Below the pieces are notes generated by a model, which was given only the letters and a program-made list of their open reading frames with translations, did not search any database and was not told the DNA's origin. From NCBI GenBank assembly GCA_040507985.1, contig JBEVNR010000046.1:1-51761 (forward strand): a stretch of DNA of 51,761 bases, in the 5' to 3' direction. Position 1 is the first letter of the stretch. Every line of letters begins with the position of its first letter. The translations under genes and the position numbers were made by a program. This DNA comes from JBEVNR01 sp040507985 (GTDB lineage: Bacteria; Pseudomonadota; Alphaproteobacteria; Rickettsiales; UBA6187). Of this stretch, positions 16,521 through 25,486 are shown piece by piece.

Positions 16521-16898
16521 GTTAAGGCGTTCCGCATAGGCAAGATAGGCCGATTCGTCCATAAGGTCGTGCACCTCCGAAAGATTTAAGATACGCAGTT
16601 TAATGAACCACCCGCCTTTGTCCGGCGTTTTTTTCAGCATTTTAGGATGGGAGGCGGCTTTTTCGTTTAATTCGACGACTTCTCCCCCAATGGGGCATCG
16701 CACTTCGACGGATGCGGAGTCCGACTCGAGCGCCGCCATTTCGTCTCCCCGGGAAAATTTGTCGCCTTCGTCGGGAAGGTCCATGTACGACACCTCTCCA
16801 AGCTTTTTCGTTAAGTACGGGGTAAGGCCCACATAGGCATACTCTTCCTCCTCCACCCACACGCATTCGTGCCGTTTCGTAAAGTAAAGGTCGCTCAT
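16518..16898 (-). CDS. GcvH-like protein lacking the lipoyl-lysine
   Basis: The 126-residue product has the length and fold signatures of glycine cleavage H protein: FTKRHECVWVEEEEYAYVGLT, LGEVSYMDLPDEGD, CPIGGEVVELN and GGWFIKL. In normal H proteins the lipoylated Lys sits in ESVKAAS. Here the aligned stretch is ESDSASV, so the Lys is Ser, and the codons (GAG TCG GAC TCC GCA) leave no doubt. It can therefore not carry lipoate at the usual position and should not work in glycine decarboxylation as known. It may be a non-enzymatic partner protein or a decaying gene; the frame is otherwise intact. I chose the ATG at 16898 because the H-protein homology starts there. No gcvT or gcvP is nearby. 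It follows yceI and ogt on the same strand. Confidence 0.85.
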   Translation of the reverse strand: MSDLYFTKRHECVWVEEEEYAYVGLTPYLTKKLGEVSYMDLPDEGDKFSRGDEMAALESDSASVEVRCPIGGEVVELNEKAASHPKMLKKTPDKGGWFIKLRILNLSEVHDLMDESAYLAYAERLN

Positions 16899-16989
16899 AC
16901 CGATATCCCGTTTAAATATATGCAGCGCTAGGTTATATACGTAAAAGTAATGAAGAAAAGTAAATAAATCGTAAGCGCGCATAACGTCG

Positions 16990-17469
16990 CTATGCGTCGC
17001 CGGATTCCATTGAAAGCAAGAATATTTTTGCGTCCGTTCCGCCGCCATAGCCGGTTATTTTTCCTCCCGCGCCTATGATGCGATGGCACGGAACGAAAAC
17101 GGGAAGCGGGTTGCGCGCACATGCTTGGGCGGCGGCGCGGGCATGGCGGCGGGTACGTATTTTTTCCGCAAGTTCCGCGTAGGTCAGCGTCTCGCCGTAG
17201 GGAACGTCGAGAAGCGCGCGTTGGTATGCTCCCAATCCCATTTCCGCGAAAGGGCGCAAGGGAAGGTCGAAGCGACGCAAGCGCCGGGCGAAATATGCGT
17301 CGAGCTGCCGCGCCGCTTCGTGTAAAAGAGCGTCTTGGTCGTTCTCTTGCGGCAAGGACGCGTCTTCGCCGTAAGAGAACTCCACGCGAATAAGAACGTC
17401 GCCGTCGGCGTATAACGATAACGTGCCGAAAGGGGCAGCGTAGCGTCTTAGGCGCGCGGGTTCGTGCAC
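16990..17469 (-). CDS. ogt: methylated-DNA--protein-cysteine methyltransferase
   Basis: A suicide repair enzyme that takes the alkyl group from O6-alkylguanine onto its own Cys. The active-site motif PCHRIIG is present near residue 128, preceded by the helix-turn-helix GETLTYAELAEKI and the Asn in ACARNPLPV. Length, 159 residues, fits the family. The start is GTG at 17469, one base after the stop of the upstream yceI gene, so the two are probably cotranscribed. No Ada-type regulatory domain is present. Confidence 0.92.
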   Translation of the reverse strand: MHEPARLRRYAAPFGTLSLYADGDVLIRVEFSYGEDASLPQENDQDALLHEAARQLDAYFARRLRRFDLPLRPFAEMGLGAYQRALLDVPYGETLTYAELAEKIRTRRHARAAAQACARNPLPVFVPCHRIIGAGGKITGYGGGTDAKIFLLSMESGDA

Positions 17470-17470
17470 G

Positions 17471-18079
17471 TTACTTTCCCTTGTCCTCGGCGACGATCGC
17501 TTCGGCTTCGATGGTAATGTCCACCTCGTCGCTTATGCCCGGCACGCCGTAATTGACGCCGTAGGCGGAGCGCGCAATCGTGCCGCGCGCGGAGAATCCG
17601 GCCGTCTCTTGCTTGGTGAACGGATTCACGCCGGCTTTGTTTAAGGTGACGTCGAGCGGAATTTCCTTGGTGACGCCGTGCAGGGTGAAGTCGCCGTACA
17701 CCGTCGCCTTGCCGTCGCCCTTGACGTCGACGCGCGTGCTTTTAAAGGTCGCCTTCGGATATTTTTCGGAATCAAGGAAATCCGCGCTGCGCAAATGCTC
17801 GTCGAACTTGGGAATGCCGGTCAACATGCTGTGCGTGTCGATGGAAATTTCGACCGAACTGTGTTCAGGCTTGTCTTTGTCAAGCGTCACCGAGCCGTCA
17901 AATTCGGTGAATTTCCCCGACGGCTTGGAAAAGCCGAAATGCGAGGCGTGCCAGAAAATATTGGTATGGTTTTTGTCGAAGACGTATTTTTGCGCGGCGG
18001 CAAGCGCGTGCGACGAAGATAAAAGCGCCGCAACGCCGGCAAGAGCCGGAACGGAGGCGCGTAACGTGCGAATGAACAT
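17471..18079 (-). CDS. YceI-family periplasmic lipid-binding protein
   Basis: A secreted protein of 202 residues with a signal peptide (SVPALAGVAALLSSSHALA) and a YceI lipocalin-like beta barrel. Family blocks are YVFDKNHTNIFWHASHFGFS, GKFTEFDGSVTLD, HLRSADFLDSEKYP and GDFTLHGVTKEI. Structures from the family bind polyisoprenoids. A link to the neighbouring polyprenyl synthase is suggestive only. The ATG at 18079 follows AAGGGG at six bases; the frame extends to a TTG at 18085. It begins a minus-strand unit with ogt and the GcvH-like gene and diverges from cmk. Confidence 0.92.
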   Translation of the reverse strand: MFIRTLRASVPALAGVAALLSSSHALAAAQKYVFDKNHTNIFWHASHFGFSKPSGKFTEFDGSVTLDKDKPEHSSVEISIDTHSMLTGIPKFDEHLRSADFLDSEKYPKATFKSTRVDVKGDGKATVYGDFTLHGVTKEIPLDVTLNKAGVNPFTKQETAGFSARGTIARSAYGVNYGVPGISDEVDITIEAEAIVAEDKGK

Positions 18080-18265
18080 AAACAACCCCTTGCTTTGATG
18101 AATGAACGAGAAATATATCCTGTTTTCGGAGCAAAAAGAAAGCTTTTTTTAGGGTGCGCGCAGTTTTTGCGTCGCTTGCGGCGCATCGCCGCTTGCGCCC
18201 TCGCCGATTTTTCCGGTATGGTGCGAAGCGCACAAAAAACGTTCACATAGGCGTTTCGAGACATC

Positions 18266-18937
18266 ATGACCATTCTCATTAACGGCCGTCCGTTGCTTAT
18301 CGCCGTCGACGGCGTCGCCGCCTCGGGCAAGGGCACGCTAGCCAAGCGAATTGCGGCGTTTTACGGGCTGGCATATTTGGACACCGGCATTTTATATCGC
18401 GCGGTCGGGCGAAGCCTCATCGACGCCGGCCTTGATCCGCACGACGTGACCGCCGCGACGCAGGCCGCCGGTCGGCTCGATTTCTCCCGCGTCGATCGGG
18501 CAAGGCTGTATTGCGAGGGCGCGGGCGCCGCCGCCTCCGTCGTTGCCGCCATGCCGGAGGTGCGGGCCGTGTTGCTCGACTTTCAACGGAAGGCCGCAAA
18601 ATCTAAGGACGGCGCCATTTTGGACGGACGCGACGTCGGCACCGTCGTGTGTCCGGACGCCCACGTGAAATTTTTCATCACCGCCACCCCGGAGGCGCGT
18701 GCCATGCGGCGATTTAAACAGTTGCAAAGCATGGGGCAGGATATTATATATGACGACGTGGCGCGCGACCTCGCAAGGCGCGACGCGCGCGACCGTGGGC
18801 GCGCCGCGTCTCCGTTGGTTGCGGCCGCCGACGCCGTGTCGTTCGATACCACCGCCTTAAACGTCGAGGAAGTGCTGGCCAAGGCGATGACGGCAATAGA
18901 AAAGCGCATAGAGGTTCTAAGCGCGGTCGAAACGTAA
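18266..18937 (+). CDS. cmk: cytidylate kinase
   Basis: Cmk phosphorylates CMP and dCMP with ATP. The 223-residue product has the P-loop VDGVAASGKGTLAKR, YLDTGILYRAVG, LDGRDVGTVVCPDAHVKFF and the lid region with RDARDRGRAASP. All are typical of bacterial Cmk; the usual final S/T of the P-loop is T after KG. It sits just before rpsA, an arrangement common in proteobacteria. The cmk-rpsA gap is 42 bases, so read-through into rpsA is likely. Confidence 0.95.
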   Translation: MTILINGRPLLIAVDGVAASGKGTLAKRIAAFYGLAYLDTGILYRAVGRSLIDAGLDPHDVTAATQAAGRLDFSRVDRARLYCEGAGAAASVVAAMPEVRAVLLDFQRKAAKSKDGAILDGRDVGTVVCPDAHVKFFITATPEARAMRRFKQLQSMGQDIIYDDVARDLARRDARDRGRAASPLVAAADAVSFDTTALNVEEVLAKAMTAIEKRIEVLSAVET

Positions 18938-18979
18938 AAATTTCGGCTTATGGCATTAACTTTTTAATTTTTTATTTGA

Positions 18980-20740
18980 ATGAAATTATCCAGATATGTT
19001 ACCCACGCCGTCGAAGGCGCCGACGAGATTCTTGCCGGGCAGGAAGATTTTGCGACCTTGCTTGATCAGGACAAAAACGTTTCCGAACAAAAGCGCGAAG
19101 GATCGCTCGTCTCCGGCACCATTTTATCGCTAGACCGCCGTCGCGGCGAAGCGTTGGTCGACATCGGGTTTAAAACCGAAGGGTACGTCAATCTGGGAGA
19201 GTTTACCGAAAATCCCTCCGCCGACGATTTGGAGCCGGGACGCAAGATCGAAGTCTATATCGAACGTTTGGAAAATAATCGCGGGTACGCCGTTCTCAGC
19301 CGCGAAAAAGCAATACGCCAACGCACGTGGGATCACCTGCAAAATAATTACAAAGAAGGCGACGTCATCGACGGCGTGATATTCGGACGCGTGAAGGGCG
19401 GGTTTACCGTCGACCTTAGCGGCGTGGCGGCCTTCTTGCCGGGCAGCCAGGTGGACATCCGTCCGCTTCGCGACGTCAGCGCCCTCATGAACGTCAAGCA
19501 GCCCTTCCAAATTTTGAAAATGGACAATTTGCAAGGCAATATCGTCGTGTCGCGTCGCGCGATATTGGAAGAATCGCGCCGCGAAGAACGCGAGGAAATG
19601 CTATCCTCGGTGCGCGAAGGCATGGAATTTGACGGTATCGTGAAAAACATTACCGACTACGGCGCCTTCATCGATTTAGGAAGCGTGGACGGCTTGCTGC
19701 ACGTCACCGACATTTCATGGAGCCGCATCAGCCATCCGACCGAAGTGTTGAGCCTGGGACAAACCGTGCGCGTAAAAGTGGTCAAGTTCAATCCGGAAAA
19801 CAAACGTATTTCCCTAGGCATGAAGCAGCTTCAAGAAAATCCGTGGGTGGGCATTCAAGAACGCTACCCGAAAGGCGCCAAATGCACCGGCAAGGTTACG
19901 AACATCACCGATTACGGCGTGTTCGTCGAAATTGAGGACGGCGTGGAGGGATTGGTTCACGTATCCGAAATTAGCTGGATGAAACAAAACACGCATCCCG
20001 CGAAATTCGTCTCCGTGGGCGAAACCGTTGAGGTGATGGTGCTTAACGTAGACGTGCAAAAGCATCGCATTTCCTTGGGGATGAAACAATGCACGGAAAA
20101 TCCGTGGGCGCAATTCGCCGAAAAACACCATGTTGGGCAACGCTTGAAGGGTGCGATTAAAAACGTCGTCGATTTCGGTATGTTCGTTGGATTGGACAAC
20201 AATATCGACGGGCTGGTCCACGTTTCCGACTTAACGTGGGCGGAAAACGGCGAGGAAGAGTTGAAGAAATTCACCCCGGGCCAAGAAATTGAGGTGGTCA
20301 TCCTTAGCATCGAGCCGGATAAGGAGCGCATCAGCCTCGGCGTGAAACAACTCACCGGCAATCCGAAACAAGACGCGGCGGAAGCCTTGAAAAAAGGCGA
20401 AACCGTCACGTGCACGGTGGACGAAGTGACGAACGACGGCATTTACGTCGTGGTTGACGGCGGCGTGCGCTGCTTTATTAAGCGCACCGACCTTTCCGCC
20501 GACCGGACGGAACAACGTCCCGACCGTTTTGCGGTGAAGGATCGCGTCGACGCCAAAATCGTCAGTCTCGACAAGAAAAACGGCGCGGCGAATCTGTCTA
20601 TCCGCGCGCTTGAACTGGACGAGCAAAAGCGCGTCATTCAAGAATACGGATCCACCGACAGCGGCGCAAGCCTTGGAGAAATTCTCGGCGCCGCGCTGAA
20701 CAGCAGCCGCGAGGCCGCCGAAAAGCAGGATAAAAAATAG
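18980..20740 (+). CDS. rpsA: 30S ribosomal protein S1
   Basis: S1 binds mRNA on the small ribosomal subunit and helps initiation. The 586-residue protein has six S1-type OB domains. The repeated block is easy to see: ITDYGAFIDLGSVDGLLHVTDISW, ITDYGVFVEIEDGVEGLVHVSEISW and VVDFGMFVGLDNNIDGLVHVSDLTW in domains 3-5, each followed by a KRISLGMKQ-type end. Domains 1-2 (residues ~30-190) are the ribosome-binding type. Length fits alphaproteobacterial S1. A hairpin terminator follows at 20776-20804. Confidence 0.97.
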   Translation: MKLSRYVTHAVEGADEILAGQEDFATLLDQDKNVSEQKREGSLVSGTILSLDRRRGEALVDIGFKTEGYVNLGEFTENPSADDLEPGRKIEVYIERLENNRGYAVLSREKAIRQRTWDHLQNNYKEGDVIDGVIFGRVKGGFTVDLSGVAAFLPGSQVDIRPLRDVSALMNVKQPFQILKMDNLQGNIVVSRRAILEESRREEREEMLSSVREGMEFDGIVKNITDYGAFIDLGSVDGLLHVTDISWSRISHPTEVLSLGQTVRVKVVKFNPENKRISLGMKQLQENPWVGIQERYPKGAKCTGKVTNITDYGVFVEIEDGVEGLVHVSEISWMKQNTHPAKFVSVGETVEVMVLNVDVQKHRISLGMKQCTENPWAQFAEKHHVGQRLKGAIKNVVDFGMFVGLDNNIDGLVHVSDLTWAENGEEELKKFTPGQEIEVVILSIEPDKERISLGVKQLTGNPKQDAAEALKKGETVTCTVDEVTNDGIYVVVDGGVRCFIKRTDLSADRTEQRPDRFAVKDRVDAKIVSLDKKNGAANLSIRALELDEQKRVIQEYGSTDSGASLGEILGAALNSSREAAEKQDKK

Positions 20741-20775
20741 CGTTACCGAGAACGTTTGATTTTATCGATAAGACC

Positions 20776-20804
20776 GGAAAGGGGCGGCAATGCCGTCCCT
20801 TTCC
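20776..20804 (+). terminator. rpsA terminator hairpin
   Basis: GGAAAGGGGCGGC and GCCGTCCCTTTCC form a 13-bp stem with one G-T pair and a 3-base loop. It lies 36 bases after the rpsA stop and just before sppA. The T-run is weak, so it may only attenuate. Confidence 0.7.
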
Positions 20805-20824
20805 TTGCATAGAGGCGAGACGAA

Positions 20825-21784
20825 ATGACGGAACGGCCGGACGAAGGCGAAAAATACGACGACTCATCCCAGAAGACGGCTGCGTTCGCCGCCCGCATCG
20901 AAGAGAGAAAAAGCGCGCGCTTTTGGAAGAGCGCGACGTTTATCCTATTGCTTGCTTCTATTCTCGTTATTTTTCGGCATGACGTGATGCATGCGTTCGG
21001 CAAAAAAAGCGGCGCGGACCATATCGCGCGCATTCGGCTGGACGGCTTTATTACGGAAGACAGGGATAGAAACGCATTTTTGGATGAATTGGCCAAAGAC
21101 GATTCCGTTAAGGCGGTGTTGCTGCATATAGACAGTCCGGGAGGAACGCTCGTCGGCGGCGAAGATTTATATCGCCATTTAAAACGCATTCGCGCGAAAA
21201 AGCCCCTCGTTGCCTTGGCCGGCGGAACGGCGGCGTCGGGCGCCTACATGGCGGCGGTAGCGGCGGACCGCATATTCGTGCGGTACGGCAGCATCGTCGG
21301 GTCAGTCGGCGTGGTGTTTGAAACGGTGAACCTCGTCGGGCTGGCCGAAAAAGCCGGCGTGTCGATGCTAAGTTATGCTTCCGGCGCATTGAAGGCCCAG
21401 CCCTCGCCGTTTGAAAAACCCTCCCCCGAAGCGGTGAAGGTGGTGAAGTCGCTGGTCGACGACATTCAGGACATGTTTTTGGGCATGGTGACGTCGGAAA
21501 GGAAACTCTCGCCGGAAAACGTCGCGCTTATTTCCGACGGACGTATTTTTAGCGGAAAGCGGGGCGTGGAAATCGGATTGGCCGACGCGGTGGGCGACGA
21601 GGAAGATGCGCTGAAATGGCTGCGCGAAGAAAAGAAACTCGACGAAAAATTACGCGTCGTGGATAAGGAACCTAAAAAATCCCGCCAAAATTTTCTGGAA
21701 AGGTTGAAGGATAAAACGGTCGGGGCAATTTTCGGCAAACAATCGACGCGCGGCGGCGGACTATACGCCGTCAGCGGATTTTAA
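20825..21784 (+). CDS. sppA: signal peptide peptidase SppA, short form
   Basis: A membrane-anchored serine protease that degrades cleaved signal peptides. It has 319 residues, the single-domain 36-kDa type. One transmembrane segment (FWKSATFILLLASILVIF) lies near residue 40. The nucleophile Ser is in GGTAASGAYMAAVAAD and the general-base Lys is expected at ASGALKAQPSPF. LLHIDSPGGTLVGGE is also typical. It has a good ribosome site (GGCGAG) and starts a tight plus-strand series with the AsmA-like gene, trpF, yidD and maf. Confidence 0.93.
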   Translation: MTERPDEGEKYDDSSQKTAAFAARIEERKSARFWKSATFILLLASILVIFRHDVMHAFGKKSGADHIARIRLDGFITEDRDRNAFLDELAKDDSVKAVLLHIDSPGGTLVGGEDLYRHLKRIRAKKPLVALAGGTAASGAYMAAVAADRIFVRYGSIVGSVGVVFETVNLVGLAEKAGVSMLSYASGALKAQPSPFEKPSPEAVKVVKSLVDDIQDMFLGMVTSERKLSPENVALISDGRIFSGKRGVEIGLADAVGDEEDALKWLREEKKLDEKLRVVDKEPKKSRQNFLERLKDKTVGAIFGKQSTRGGGLYAVSGF

Positions 21785-21799
21785 CGGGGAAATGAATAG

Positions 21800-23614
21800 A
21801 TGAAAGCGGCATTATATATCATCGGTTTTATATTGTCTCTCGTGCTGGCCGGCGCGATTATTGCGCCTTACGTGCTGGACATAGACCGCCATAAGCCGCG
21901 TCTCACCAAGATCATCGAGGAAAAAACCGGCTACGGCGTGAAATTAAACGGAAAGGCGAAAGCCGTATTTTTTCCGACGCTTTCGTTAACGCTGGACGAC
22001 GCGGAAATTTATTCCTCTCCGGATTATCAAGACAAAATTGCCGCCGTCCGCACGTTAAAGTTAAATATGAACGCATTTAAAGCGATCGGCGGAAAAATCA
22101 TCGTCGACGAATTGACGCTGGATTCCCCGCAATTATGGATTAAAAAAAATAAGGACGGACTGCATAATTTTGAAAAACCGGCCAAACCTAAGGAAGACCC
22201 AAAGAACGCCGACACAACGACCTTTCTCGGTATCCTGAAATTAATCGTGAAGGACGGCAAGGGAGAGTACACCGCCGACGGGAAACGTTACGTCTTGGAC
22301 GGCGTGAACTTGGAGGCGGGATATCGTCCGACGCAAGACGACAACAGGTTCGACCTGAAAATTGCCTCGCTAACCGGCGCGGGCATAACGGAAAAACAAT
22401 TGCGCCTGGCCGCCGATTACGGATATAAGGACGAGCGCCTGCAACTATCCGACCTTATTCTCGAAGCGCGCGGACACCGCTTTACCGGAGAAGGCGCGAT
22501 TACGGTCGGACAAAAAACCACCGTCGGCACGCTGGCGTTAGAGACAAAAGACATCGACGTAGCGGGACTGCTCGGCGTAAAAGCGCCTTCGTCCGCCCCC
22601 GACGCCGGAGCCGCGCCCAAAGCGTCCGCCGGCAAAGACGGCTGGAGCGCCGCGCCCTTGAACCTTACGCCGCTCCGCGACATGGATTTGGCGATTTCGC
22701 TTAAAGCCGAAAGCCTTGCTTACGGCGATGCGACCCTTCGTCCTTTCGTCGCGCGCGCCGCCTTAAAGCCGAACGGCGCCGTTACCGTCGCCACGGAAAA
22801 AGCGCGCTTCGCGGAAGGGGACGTGGCGTTTTCCGCCGCCGCCTCTCCGTTAAAAGGCGCGGCAAGCGAAATTTCCCTCACTTTCGGCGCGAAAGACATA
22901 TCCACCGCCGCCTTGCCCGCCGCCATCATCGCCAAAGGCGCCCCGATGTCAGGAAAAGCGAGCGCCGACGCCAACCTTTCCATGCGCGGCGCGTCCGTGA
23001 GGGAATTTGTCTCTACGCTCGGAGGAAAGGCGTCGGCAACCATTCGCGATGGAAAAATTCGCTCCAATCGGTTGTTCGACGCCTTTGTCGCCGGGAAAGC
23101 GGCGCTGGAAGGAGCGCAACCGGCGCCGAAGCAAGACGCCTACATCGTGTTGTCCTCTTTCTCCGCCGACTTTACGGGCGCCTCCGGAATATTCTCCACC
23201 TCTAACCTGCAAGCCTCGACCGATAAGCTAAACGTGGAAGGAAAGGGCGACCTCGACGTCTATAACACGCGCATCGACATGCTTTTCACCGGGCAACCGA
23301 CGAAAAGCGCCGACGCAAGCCGCGTGCTTTCCGCCGTTCCGGTGCGCGTCGTCGGAGATTTTTCGCATCCGAAAATTTTACTCGACCTCAATACCGGCAT
23401 TAAGCGCATATTAGAAAACCCCGAAAATTTTAAAGACGCCGTTAAGGGATTAAAAGAAGGTTTCGGTGAAGATATTAAAGGGCTGAAAAATCAACTGGAG
23501 CGTGCGTTCGACAAAAAACCCTCTAAAAACGCTCCGCAAAAAGACGACGGCGCGAAGGAAAAAGATAACGGCTTGGGCGGCTTAGGCGGCATATTGCAAC
23601 AACTGGGACAGTAA
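21800..23614 (+). CDS. AsmA-family protein
   Basis: A 604-residue envelope protein with an N-terminal signal anchor (LYIIGFILSLVLAGAIIAPYV) and a large periplasmic part. The N-terminal block, with IEEKTGYGVKLNGKA and SLTLDDAEI, is typical of AsmA. The C-terminal part has the AsmA_2-type stretch IRSNRLFDAFVAG and DLDVYNTRIDMLFTG. AsmA-like proteins bridge the inner and outer membrane and are implicated in phospholipid transport and outer-membrane assembly. A Lys/Gly-rich tail ends the protein. Its stop overlaps the trpF start as TAATG. Confidence 0.88.
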   Translation: MKAALYIIGFILSLVLAGAIIAPYVLDIDRHKPRLTKIIEEKTGYGVKLNGKAKAVFFPTLSLTLDDAEIYSSPDYQDKIAAVRTLKLNMNAFKAIGGKIIVDELTLDSPQLWIKKNKDGLHNFEKPAKPKEDPKNADTTTFLGILKLIVKDGKGEYTADGKRYVLDGVNLEAGYRPTQDDNRFDLKIASLTGAGITEKQLRLAADYGYKDERLQLSDLILEARGHRFTGEGAITVGQKTTVGTLALETKDIDVAGLLGVKAPSSAPDAGAAPKASAGKDGWSAAPLNLTPLRDMDLAISLKAESLAYGDATLRPFVARAALKPNGAVTVATEKARFAEGDVAFSAAASPLKGAASEISLTFGAKDISTAALPAAIIAKGAPMSGKASADANLSMRGASVREFVSTLGGKASATIRDGKIRSNRLFDAFVAGKAALEGAQPAPKQDAYIVLSSFSADFTGASGIFSTSNLQASTDKLNVEGKGDLDVYNTRIDMLFTGQPTKSADASRVLSAVPVRVVGDFSHPKILLDLNTGIKRILENPENFKDAVKGLKEGFGEDIKGLKNQLERAFDKKPSKNAPQKDDGAKEKDNGLGGLGGILQQLGQ

Positions 23615-24246
23615 TGGCTAAGGCAAAAATTTGCGGAATCACGCGCGCCTCCGACCTAAGCGCAGCTTGCGACGCCGGCGCCGCACTCGTTGGTTTCGTG
23701 TTTTATCCCGCCTCTCCCCGCTACCTTTCGCCGGAGCGCGCGGAAGCGCTTCTTGAGGAAAACGCTAAAAAAATAGCGACCGTCGCCGTTACGGTTGACG
23801 CCGACGACGATATGCTCGAAGATATTGCGCTTAGGGTTTCGCCTTCTTACTTTCAACTCCACGGCGACGAATCGCCGGAACGGGTCGCCGACATAAAACG
23901 TCGGTTTCCCTCGATAAAAGTGATGAAGGCGATCCGCGTGCGTACCGCCGACGACGTCGCAACGGCGCATCGCTACGAGAAAATGGTCGATATGATCGCG
24001 TTCGACGCGCGCGCGCCCTCTTCCTCCCTGCCGGGCGGCAACGGATTGCGCTTCGACTGGAAAATATTGCAAGGACGCGTTCCGACGCTGCCGTGGATGT
24101 TGGCCGGCGGATTGCACGCAGGCAACGTAACGGAGGCGATTCGCTTGACCGGCGCGCCGTTCGTGGACGTGTCGTCGGGTGTTGAGTCGTCGCCCGGAAT
24201 AAAAAACGCCGTTTTGATAAAAGAATTCGTGCGATGCGCGTCATAA
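23614..24246 (+). CDS. trpF: phosphoribosylanthranilate isomerase
   Basis: TrpF carries out the third step of tryptophan synthesis, isomerising phosphoribosylanthranilate. The 210-residue TIM barrel has KICGITRASDL with the catalytic Cys, GFVFYPASPRYL, YFQLHGDE, FDARAP with the catalytic Asp, MLAGGLHAGNV and DVSSGVESSPGIK. All expected active-site residues are present. It overlaps asmA (TAATG) and yidD (13 bases). No other trp gene is in the window, although trpF is often followed by trpB and trpA. Confidence 0.95.
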   Translation: MAKAKICGITRASDLSAACDAGAALVGFVFYPASPRYLSPERAEALLEENAKKIATVAVTVDADDDMLEDIALRVSPSYFQLHGDESPERVADIKRRFPSIKVMKAIRVRTADDVATAHRYEKMVDMIAFDARAPSSSLPGGNGLRFDWKILQGRVPTLPWMLAGGLHAGNVTEAIRLTGAPFVDVSSGVESSPGIKNAVLIKEFVRCAS

Positions 24247-24458
24247 CGTCGGCATTACTGGCGGCCATTGCCGTCTATAAACGCTGCGTCTCCCCGCTCT
24301 TAGGGGAGAGATGCCGATTTTATCCGTCTTGTGCCGACTATGCGGCGCAGGCGGTACGCGAAAAAGGCGCCGCGCGGGGCATCGCCATGGGCGTTTTTCG
24401 ATTGCTTCGTTGCCACCCCTTCTGTCAGGGCGGCTACGATCCGGTTCACAAAGAATAA
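24234..24458 (+). CDS. yidD: YidD membrane protein insertion efficiency factor
   Basis: A small inner-face membrane protein of 74 residues that assists YidC-dependent insertion. The family core is clear: YKRCVSPLLGERCRFYPSCADYA, then CHPFCQGGYDPV. It overlaps the end of trpF, an unusual location, since yidD usually sits in the rnpA-yidC region. Confidence 0.95.
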   Translation: MRVITSALLAAIAVYKRCVSPLLGERCRFYPSCADYAAQAVREKGAARGIAMGVFRLLRCHPFCQGGYDPVHKE

Positions 24459-24469
24459 GGAACGCTTTT

Positions 24470-25096
24470 ATGGCGACCAACGGCCTGTACTATGCTTATC
24501 CCCTTATCTTAGCGTCGGGTTCGCACGCCAGGAGGCAATTGCTTGAGCAGGCGAAATTAGTTTTCGACGTCGTTCCCTGCCATATCGAGGAAAACGACAT
24601 AAAACGCGCGATCCGCGCGGAATGCCCAAAAATTTCTCCCGGAGAGATGGCGGAAAAACTCGCCTTGGCCAAGGCGCAAGCCGTCAGCGGGGCGCACGTC
24701 GACAAGCTCGCGATCGGCGGCGACCAGGTGTGCGAAATTGACGGAGAGGCGCTCAGCAAGGCCGAAACGCGCGAGGAGGCGTTATCCGTATTAAAAAACA
24801 TGCGCGGCAGAACGCATTACTTGCACAGTTCCGTCGCGGTGGCTCTGAACGACCGCGCATTATGGAAATACACCGAAACCGCCGCCTTGCGCATGTTGCC
24901 GCTGAAAGATTCCGTGCTGGAAGCCTATGTCGACGCCGAACGTCCGTTTTCTTCCGTCGGGTGTTATTTTTTCGAGTCGATGGGACGCCACCTGTTCGCC
25001 GAAGTGGACGGCTCCACCGAATGCGTGATGGGCATGCCGCTTAACCCGCTGATATGCGCCCTCCACGATTTAGGATTGGTGGAATATCGCGGATAA
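24470..25096 (+). CDS. maf: Maf-like nucleoside triphosphate pyrophosphatase
   Basis: A house-cleaning enzyme of 208 residues that hydrolyses non-canonical or pyrimidine nucleoside triphosphates. Seen are the start LILASGSHARRQLLEQAKL, with His-Ala where SPRR is usual, AIGGDQVCEIDGE, LKNMRGRTHYLHSS and the end MGMPLNPLICALHDLG. The branch-specific residues needed to tell YhdE from YceF types were not assigned. The ATG at 24470 has AAGGA eight bases upstream; the frame is open further back but overlaps yidD. Confidence 0.88.
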   Translation: MATNGLYYAYPLILASGSHARRQLLEQAKLVFDVVPCHIEENDIKRAIRAECPKISPGEMAEKLALAKAQAVSGAHVDKLAIGGDQVCEIDGEALSKAETREEALSVLKNMRGRTHYLHSSVAVALNDRALWKYTETAALRMLPLKDSVLEAYVDAERPFSSVGCYFFESMGRHLFAEVDGSTECVMGMPLNPLICALHDLGLVEYRG

Positions 25097-25486
25097 CGTG
25101 CATTATACGATGCCACCCTCGCTATCTAAAATGCCGGCGTAAAGGCCCGTCGTTCATAGGCTTTCCTTACATTTGACAATCCATGCGCTAGTCCGGAGCC
25201 TCATTTTAAAGTGGATTCACTATAATAGGACTTACGCAGTGCGTAGATTTTTGAGCGATTTATAGGTCAAAATCGGATAAAAAGCGCAGCGTACTCAACG
25301 TACGTGAGCATTTTTAGACGATTTTTACCGCAGAAAGCGCCAAAAAGATGCGTACTGCGTAAGTCCTATATAAATTCGGCGCGATTTGCCAATACGGACC
25401 TTCGTCTTCCGCGCCTCCGCCAAATCCTTGCCCGCCGCGTTTTGTCGTGCTATATACGTCTCCAATACATGAAAAAGGTGAATGAT
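25097..25486. other. intergenic region before proS
   Basis: This 390-bp gap holds the MITE-like element at 25226-25368. A TATAAT at 25221-25226 abuts the left tip of that element but has no good -35 partner. The proS promoter should lie here. No gene was seen. Confidence 0.55.
25226..25368. repeat. MITE-like element with 15-bp terminal inverted repeats
   Basis: TAGGACTTACGCAGT at 25226-25240 is repeated inverted as ACTGCGTAAGTCCTA at 25354-25368. The internal sequence is non-coding and shares blocks with the degenerate copies at 13437 and 16430. It is the best-preserved member in the window. The flanking TATAA and TATAT may contain a TA target duplication. No autonomous transposase with these ends was seen. 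Confidence 0.75.

Noticed and set aside
25173..25226. Promoter from TTGACA at 25173 and TATAAT at 25221
   Set aside because: The boxes are 42 bases apart, far outside the usable 15-19 base spacing.
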